Source: JBIIJL01 sp044233795 (GTDB lineage: Bacteria > Pseudomonadota > Gammaproteobacteria > Legionellales > Legionellaceae). Taken from it: 10,313 nt of DNA. Shown piece by piece: positions 7,022 to 10,313 of the stretch. Below the pieces are notes generated by a model that did no database searches, was not told where the DNA came from, and saw nothing but the letters and a program-made list of their open reading frames with translations. The DNA is taken from the NCBI GenBank assembly GCA_044233795.1, contig JBIIJL010000069.1, positions 1-10,313 of the forward strand. The letters run 5' to 3'. Position 1 is the first letter of the stretch. Each line of letters begins with the position of its first letter. The position numbers and the translations under genes were made by a program.

Positions 7022-7406
7022 ACGTTGAAAAAAGACTGCTCAAACCACATAAGACAACCCCCCAGACAAAATCAATGAGCGTGATTTTCCAGGGCCAACT
7101 TGCCAGAATGGAATAGTTGGTGAAATCATAAATTCCATAGGTAACGGCGCCAAGCATGGCTCCTGTGGTAAGTGCAAGAAAATAATCACCATGGACTTTA
7201 GGAAGTACAAAATAAAGAATACCTAGTGTAATAAATACATACACAACGACGGCAGCCCACCATATCGGAGTCATTGCCTCACCTGATTTCCGAAGCAGTA
7301 AACCAATATTTTCGGCATATATGTTTTTGGCAATAGCTCCCAGCCAAATCATATCCATAATAAAAACTGAAGCAAGTGTCGCTAAAAACAAGATGGTGAG
7401 TTTCAT
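6996..7406 (-). CDS. DUF2177 family small membrane protein
   Basis: A 136-residue protein with four likely membrane helices. Family features are the first-helix MDMIWLG (residues 17-23, the usual LDxxWLG), the central helix starting WAAVVVYVF, the segment GAVTYGIYDFTNYSIL, and WPWKITLIDFVWG in the last helix. Function is unknown. A longer frame reaches 7454, but the ATG at 7406 follows GGAG by five bases and starts directly with the hydrophobic helix, so I prefer it. DUF2177 and DUF1295 genes often occur close together in proteobacterial lipid-related clusters; here they are convergent. It lies downstream of pagP with an 86-bp gap and may be co-transcribed with it. Confidence 0.85.
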   Translation of the reverse strand: MKLTILFLATLASVFIMDMIWLGAIAKNIYAENIGLLLRKSGEAMTPIWWAAVVVYVFITLGILYFVLPKVHGDYFLALTTGAMLGAVTYGIYDFTNYSILASWPWKITLIDFVWGVVLCGLSSLFSTFIQNRLFV

Positions 7407-7411
7407 TCGTG

Positions 7412-7415
7412 CTCC
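7412..7415 (-). promoter_or_regulatory. Ribosome-binding site deciding the DUF2177 start
   Basis: On the - strand GGAG sits five bases before ATG 7406 (GGAGcacgaATG). The longer upstream start at 7454 has no comparable site, so 7406 is chosen. Confidence 0.6.
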
Positions 7416-7492
7416 TTCAGTTTTAATCGGTCTGTTGATTGTGGCACAGAACATTTATCACAGACAACTCCTGCAAACTTTGTCATATGTGC

Positions 7493-8050
7493 CTAAAATG
7501 TCCATTTGGCCAATACGAAAACAACATTACCAACATTATGAGAGCCAGGGATGTATGTTGCGCAAACCGTTGCTTTTCGGTAGTTCACTAACACCCAGGG
7601 GAGCACCCCTGGGAAGGGTATACCATGGAAAATATCGGGTCGCTGGGTGATTAAAACAGAAAAGCCGCCACCCAAACGAGCATTTTCATTAAGATTCATA
7701 ATTTTAACAAAGGCATAACCACCTGCAGGCTCAACATTTTTATGCGAATCAAGAAAAGCAAAGGCCGCAAGCGCATGCCAATCACCATCTTCATCATAAT
7801 ATCCTTTGCCGAAACCACCTCCCCAGGCGGCCTCATTGTATCGAGAAATTCGCTCAGGATCGTAAATAAACCGATTGTGCCACGCATAACCAGTAACATA
7901 TAGCTCCGTGCTGCCTTGAGACCATATTTGATGAAGTCTCGTGCAGGCGTGTTTCGACCATGCGGGCCAATGAATACAATGCAAACTCTCAGAAGCTGCA
8001 TACGTTTGCAATGAATAAAACAACCCTAAGAAAAAAAGCGCGTATTTCAT
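7493..8050 (-). CDS. pagP: Lipid A palmitoyltransferase PagP (Rcp-like)
   Basis: This 185-residue outer-membrane beta-barrel enzyme moves an acyl chain from a phospholipid to lipid A, which in Gram-negative pathogens raises resistance to cationic peptides (Legionella homologue: Rcp). A signal peptide covers about residues 1-18 (cleavage near TYA). The active-site triad is visible: His58 in AWHNRF, Asp101 and Ser102 in FLDSHK, equal to E. coli mature His33, Asp76, Ser77 with unchanged spacing. Other matches are RYNEAAWGGGFG, DEDGDWHAL, YIPGSHNVGNV and the C-terminal aromatic WTF barrel signal. At the E. coli Gly88 position, which sets acyl length, this protein has Ala113. Three Cys occur (25, 36, 163); 25 and 36 lie in the N-terminal amphipathic helix region. 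No good Shine-Dalgarno precedes the start, and a five-codon ORF (MTSNE) overlaps it by ATGA. Confidence 0.95.
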   Translation of the reverse strand: MKYALFFLGLFYSLQTYAASESLHCIHWPAWSKHACTRLHQIWSQGSTELYVTGYAWHNRFIYDPERISRYNEAAWGGGFGKGYYDEDGDWHALAAFAFLDSHKNVEPAGGYAFVKIMNLNENARLGGGFSVLITQRPDIFHGIPFPGVLPWVLVNYRKATVCATYIPGSHNVGNVVFVLAKWTF

Positions 8051-8080
8051 TCGTTGGAGGTCATGGTGATGAATTTCTCA

Positions 8081-8111
8081 ATGATACGTTTTGGTGATAG
8101 CGTAATTTCAA
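8081..8111 (-). promoter_or_regulatory. Possible promoter of pagP
   Basis: On the - strand TTGAAA (8111-8106) and TATCAT (8086-8081) each match five of six consensus bases, with a somewhat long 19-base spacer. A transcript starting near 8074 would have a leader of only about 24 bases. I do not see a clear PhoP or PmrA box. Confidence 0.35.
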
Positions 8112-8245
8112 CGGCTTGTTGGCAGAAATCTTACATTGAGAAACCTGCTCACTGAGAAGGATTTTAACATGGACTTGTTCCGTAAAAAAGACATGGGCTC
8201 CTTGAGGAAAGACCGCTTGCCCCAATTGGCTGGGTAATCGTGATG

Positions 8246-8270
8246 AGGCATTTTTTGCCTACAGTAGGCA
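8246..8270. repeat. Overlapping hairpins in the pit-pagP gap
   Basis: TGCCTAC (8256-8262) and GTAGGCA (8264-8270) form a near-continuous 15-base palindrome. A further AGGCA (8246-8250) lies upstream across a T-run and could pair with the same TGCCT, so the two hairpins exclude each other. In the direction of pit transcription (-) the palindrome begins 24 bases after the pit stop codon and is followed by an A-run, not a U-run, so it is not a standard intrinsic terminator for pit. It may stabilise the pit mRNA end. Confidence 0.4.
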
Positions 8271-8293
8271 TAACAGCACACTTTATAAATCAC

Positions 8294-9283
8294 TTACTGA
8301 AACACCTTGGCAAGAATATAAGCAATACATCCGGCTACGGGAAGAGTAATGAGCCAGGATAAAAAAATCGTTTTAATCATCGACCAATTAATACCACCTA
8401 GACCATCGAACAATCCTACTCCGGCAATAGAACCTGTCACGGTTTGTGTGGTTGATACAGGAACACCAAGTGCTGTCGCTATAAAAATAATGACCGCGGC
8501 ACTTGTTTGAGCAGTACAACCACGTAAGGTGGTTAGTGTTGTTATTTTAGACCCAACCGTTTTCACAATGCGCCAACCCCCAGTCAAAGTACCTAGACTT
8601 ATAACCACCTGACAAGACACAATGATCCATAAAGGCACATAGAACTCACCAACCAACCATGTATTTGAAAATAACAAGATAGTAATGATACCCATGGTTT
8701 TTTGTGCATCATTACCCCCATGAGTAAGGCTTAAAAGAGCCGAAGAAAACAATTGCAATCCTTTAAATAAACCATCAAGACCACTTTCATGTTGATTACG
8801 CACCATCAACGACACCAAGAATGTCAGCAAAAAACCCGCCAAAATCCCAACCAATGGGGCTAGAAAAATCCCGATAACGATCTTAATCAGACCTTGTATT
8901 TTTAGGGTCGCAATCCCCCCCCGAGCAAGCGCTGCTCCAGCGAGACCACCAATCAGCGCATGAGATGAGCTAGAGGGAAGCCCGTAATACCAAGTCAACA
9001 AATTCCAAGAAATTGCGCCTATAAGTGCTGAAAAGATAAGATTTGTATCAACAATTGAAGAATCAATTAACTCAATACCAATGGTCTTAGCCACCATCAG
9101 ATTAAAAAAAAGCAGTGCTGCAAGATTAAAAAATGCCGCCCAACATACGGCCTGACGAGGGGTGAGCACCCCTGTGGTAACAATGGTGGCTATGGCATTT
9201 GCCGCATCATGAAATCCATTAATAAAATCAAACAAATAAGCCATCATAAGAACTATCAGAACTAACAGTATGCTGTGGTCCAT
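8294..9283 (-). CDS. pit: PiT family inorganic phosphate transporter
   Basis: A 329-residue inner-membrane transporter with about ten membrane segments in two related halves. The duplicated PiT signatures are both present: NGFHDAANAIAT at residues 22-33 and GGNDAQKTMG at 189-198, which carry the Asp/Asn residues of the phosphate and cation site. Members take up phosphate (often as metal-phosphate) with H+ or Na+. The usual partner, a DUF47/PhoU-like regulator gene, is not next to it; instead coq7 lies 46 bp upstream on the same strand and may share a transcript. The coding strand has a run of eight G (8922-8915, residues about 121-123), a potential slippage site. Specificity (phosphate versus sulfate) is inferred from the family. 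Confidence 0.92.
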   Translation of the reverse strand: MDHSILLVLIVLMMAYLFDFINGFHDAANAIATIVTTGVLTPRQAVCWAAFFNLAALLFFNLMVAKTIGIELIDSSIVDTNLIFSALIGAISWNLLTWYYGLPSSSSHALIGGLAGAALARGGIATLKIQGLIKIVIGIFLAPLVGILAGFLLTFLVSLMVRNQHESGLDGLFKGLQLFSSALLSLTHGGNDAQKTMGIITILLFSNTWLVGEFYVPLWIIVSCQVVISLGTLTGGWRIVKTVGSKITTLTTLRGCTAQTSAAVIIFIATALGVPVSTTQTVTGSIAGVGLFDGLGGINWSMIKTIFLSWLITLPVAGCIAYILAKVFQ

Positions 9284-9329
9284 GTCTCATTTCCCTCAAG
9301 AAAAAACGCAACAGATTAATTAACGACCA

Positions 9330-9971
9330 TCATATGTAGTAACTGCTTACTGTCATTAATTTTGAAACGATCGCCATGATACGCTTAAGCATCACAGGGA
9401 GAGTTACAGCGCCTGCCTGTTGTGCAATATCAGCATGCGCTGACTCATCTTGTTGCATTTTAGTCAAAATAGCCTTGGTTTTTAAATCATGTGGAGGAGA
9501 GCATTCTAGGTGTTTTTCTAGATGGTGCGTAACTTGACGCTCTGTTTCTTCAACAAAACCCAAGCTCCATTTGTCTCCAGCAAGACCTGCAATAGCTCCC
9601 AGCGCAAGCGAACCAAAATACCATACGGGATTTAATACGCTTGGATGGCTATTAAGCTCTTGTAAACGCTGCTCACACCAAGCTAAATGACAGACTTCCT
9701 CAAGCGCTGCCTGGGTCATTTGTGCTTTGACAGTCGGAAGCTTTGCTGTCATTGCCTGTCCTTGATAAAGCGCTTGCGCCGAAACTTCCCCCGCATGATT
9801 AACTCTCATCAATCCTGCAACATGTCGCCTCTCTTGTAGAGTAAGTGTTGCTTCTTGCAATCCTTCTGCGGGATTTTTTACGATAGATTGCCTAACTTGT
9901 GGAGTCAGTAGCGTACGAAAGGCCACATCAACTTCACAGAGGACTTGATCTAAGAAGGATAGCTGTCGCAT
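9330..9971 (-). CDS. coq7: Coq7 demethoxyubiquinone hydroxylase (diiron)
   Basis: A 213-residue membrane-associated carboxylate-bridged diiron enzyme that adds the penultimate-step hydroxyl in ubiquinone synthesis. Ferritin-like ligands are all visible: Glu62 in NHAGEVSAQ, Glu92 and His95 in EEVCHLAW, Glu144 in EETERQV, Glu176 and His179 in DESAHAD. The hydrophobic stretch around residues 116-131 (VWYFGSLALGAIAGLA) is the membrane-contact helix of the family, and length is typical. The start has only a weak GGAA about ten bases upstream, but the N-terminus aligns with the family. It lies 70 bp after the FAH family gene and 46 bp before pit, all on one strand. Aerobic quinone synthesis by Coq7 instead of UbiF is common in Legionellales and other gamma-proteobacteria. 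Confidence 0.95.
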   Translation of the reverse strand: MRQLSFLDQVLCEVDVAFRTLLTPQVRQSIVKNPAEGLQEATLTLQERRHVAGLMRVNHAGEVSAQALYQGQAMTAKLPTVKAQMTQAALEEVCHLAWCEQRLQELNSHPSVLNPVWYFGSLALGAIAGLAGDKWSLGFVEETERQVTHHLEKHLECSPPHDLKTKAILTKMQQDESAHADIAQQAGAVTLPVMLKRIMAIVSKLMTVSSYYI

Positions 9972-10041
9972 TTGAATGGTATTTTCCGCATTGATAGTAC
10001 GTTAAGGATAACACTCGGTTAAGGTTTCGCGCGAGAAAATT

Positions 10042-10313
10042 TTACCCACCATCCAACGGCTCAATGATAACTATTTTTTCCTGCTGCCCAAGCGCTTGAA
10101 TTAAAAATGTAACCTTATCATTTGGTTTAAGATATTGATCTTCTCCCCAGGCCTTTGCACTACCGGGAGCTGAGCCCATCGAAATAATATCACCTGGATA
10201 GAGAGTAAAAAATTTACTCAAATAGCAAATCACATCTTCGTCCGAATGAATGTAATCACGGGTATTAAAATCCTGACGCAACTCTCCATTAACCCATAGC
10301 TTGACGGTCAAGT
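10042..10313 (-). CDS. Fumarylacetoacetate hydrolase (FAH) family protein, C-terminal part
   Basis: The frame runs off the right edge, so only the last 90 or so residues are seen. They fit the C-terminal end of the FAH/HpaG-type fold: VNGELRQDFNTRDYIHSDED, then YLSKFFTLYPGDIISMGSAPG (the family's SxxxTLxPGDxIxTGTPxG region, with GSAPG for GTPxG), then YLKPNDKVTFLIQALG. Enzymes of this fold are Mg2+-dependent hydrolases, isomerases or decarboxylases of oxo-acids. The metal-binding acidic residues and catalytic His lie in the missing part, so the substrate cannot be named. Other members also act as oxaloacetate decarboxylases or acylpyruvases. Confidence 0.85.
   Translation of the reverse strand, partial: LTVKLWVNGELRQDFNTRDYIHSDEDVICYLSKFFTLYPGDIISMGSAPGSAKAWGEDQYLKPNDKVTFLIQALGQQEKIVIIEPLDGG

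Noticed and set aside
7321..7650. A 109-codon + strand frame between DUF2177 and pagP
   Set aside because: It overlaps antisense to both genes, has no recognisable domain, and the opposite strand encodes PagP with full motifs.
8063..8155. A short + strand ORF with GGAGG eight bases before an ATG at 8069
   Set aside because: The ribosome site is good but the 28-residue product is nondescript, it stands antisense to the pagP leader and no promoter is evident.
8108..8293. A 61-codon - strand frame in the pit-pagP gap starting from GTG
   Set aside because: The residue composition is not protein-like, it starts within a few bases of the pit stop, and there is no ribosome site.
10027..10034. TCGCGCGA palindrome after the FAH family gene
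   Set aside because: Only eight bases with no loop and no T-run placed after it on the - strand; likely chance.

Overview
This window comes from a gamma-proteobacterial chromosome of moderate-to-low GC content. Gene content (darP, rlmKL, coq7, a PagP-type lipid A acyltransferase, a DUF1295/DUF2177 pair, and a large SecA-like protein that is not housekeeping SecA) fits the Legionellales, with a Legionella-like organism most likely. That placement is inferred from protein families only; no rRNA or other phylogenetic marker is present.

Layout on the + strand: (i) 1-1755, the C-terminal part of a divergent SecA-like ATPase running in from the left edge and ending in four tandem 14-residue repeats and an acidic tail; (ii) 1756-2044, a 289-bp gap with an inverted repeat next to a consensus -35 box; (iii) 2045-2956, a TauE/SafE (TSUP) family permease; (iv) 3014-5595, darP and rlmKL overlapping by ATGA, a ribosome large-subunit assembly and 23S rRNA modification pair; (v) 6201-7021, a candidate 16-codon leader ORF overlapping by ATGA a DUF1295 steroid-reductase-like membrane protein.

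Layout on the - strand, read right to left: the C-terminus of a fumarylacetoacetate hydrolase (FAH) family enzyme (10313-10042), coq7 (ubiquinone hydroxylation), a PiT phosphate transporter, a 243-bp gap with overlapping hairpins and a possible promoter, pagP, and a DUF2177 membrane protein whose end overlaps the end of DUF1295. A separate - strand Mpo1-like (DUF962) membrane protein lies at 6118-5603, convergent with rlmKL and divergent from DUF1295.

The centre of the window (5.6-8.05 kb) is rich in membrane and lipid functions: an Mpo1-like fatty-acid dioxygenase relative, DUF1295, DUF2177 and PagP. The rest is core metabolism and translation. I see no CRISPR array, tRNA, rRNA, insertion sequence or phage gene. 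The points most worth a second look are the SecA-like protein with its C-terminal repeats, a Gly-to-Ala change at the acyl-length-determining position of PagP, the leader ORF before DUF1295, and loss of a conserved His in the Mpo1-like protein. I did not find a clearly new multi-gene system.
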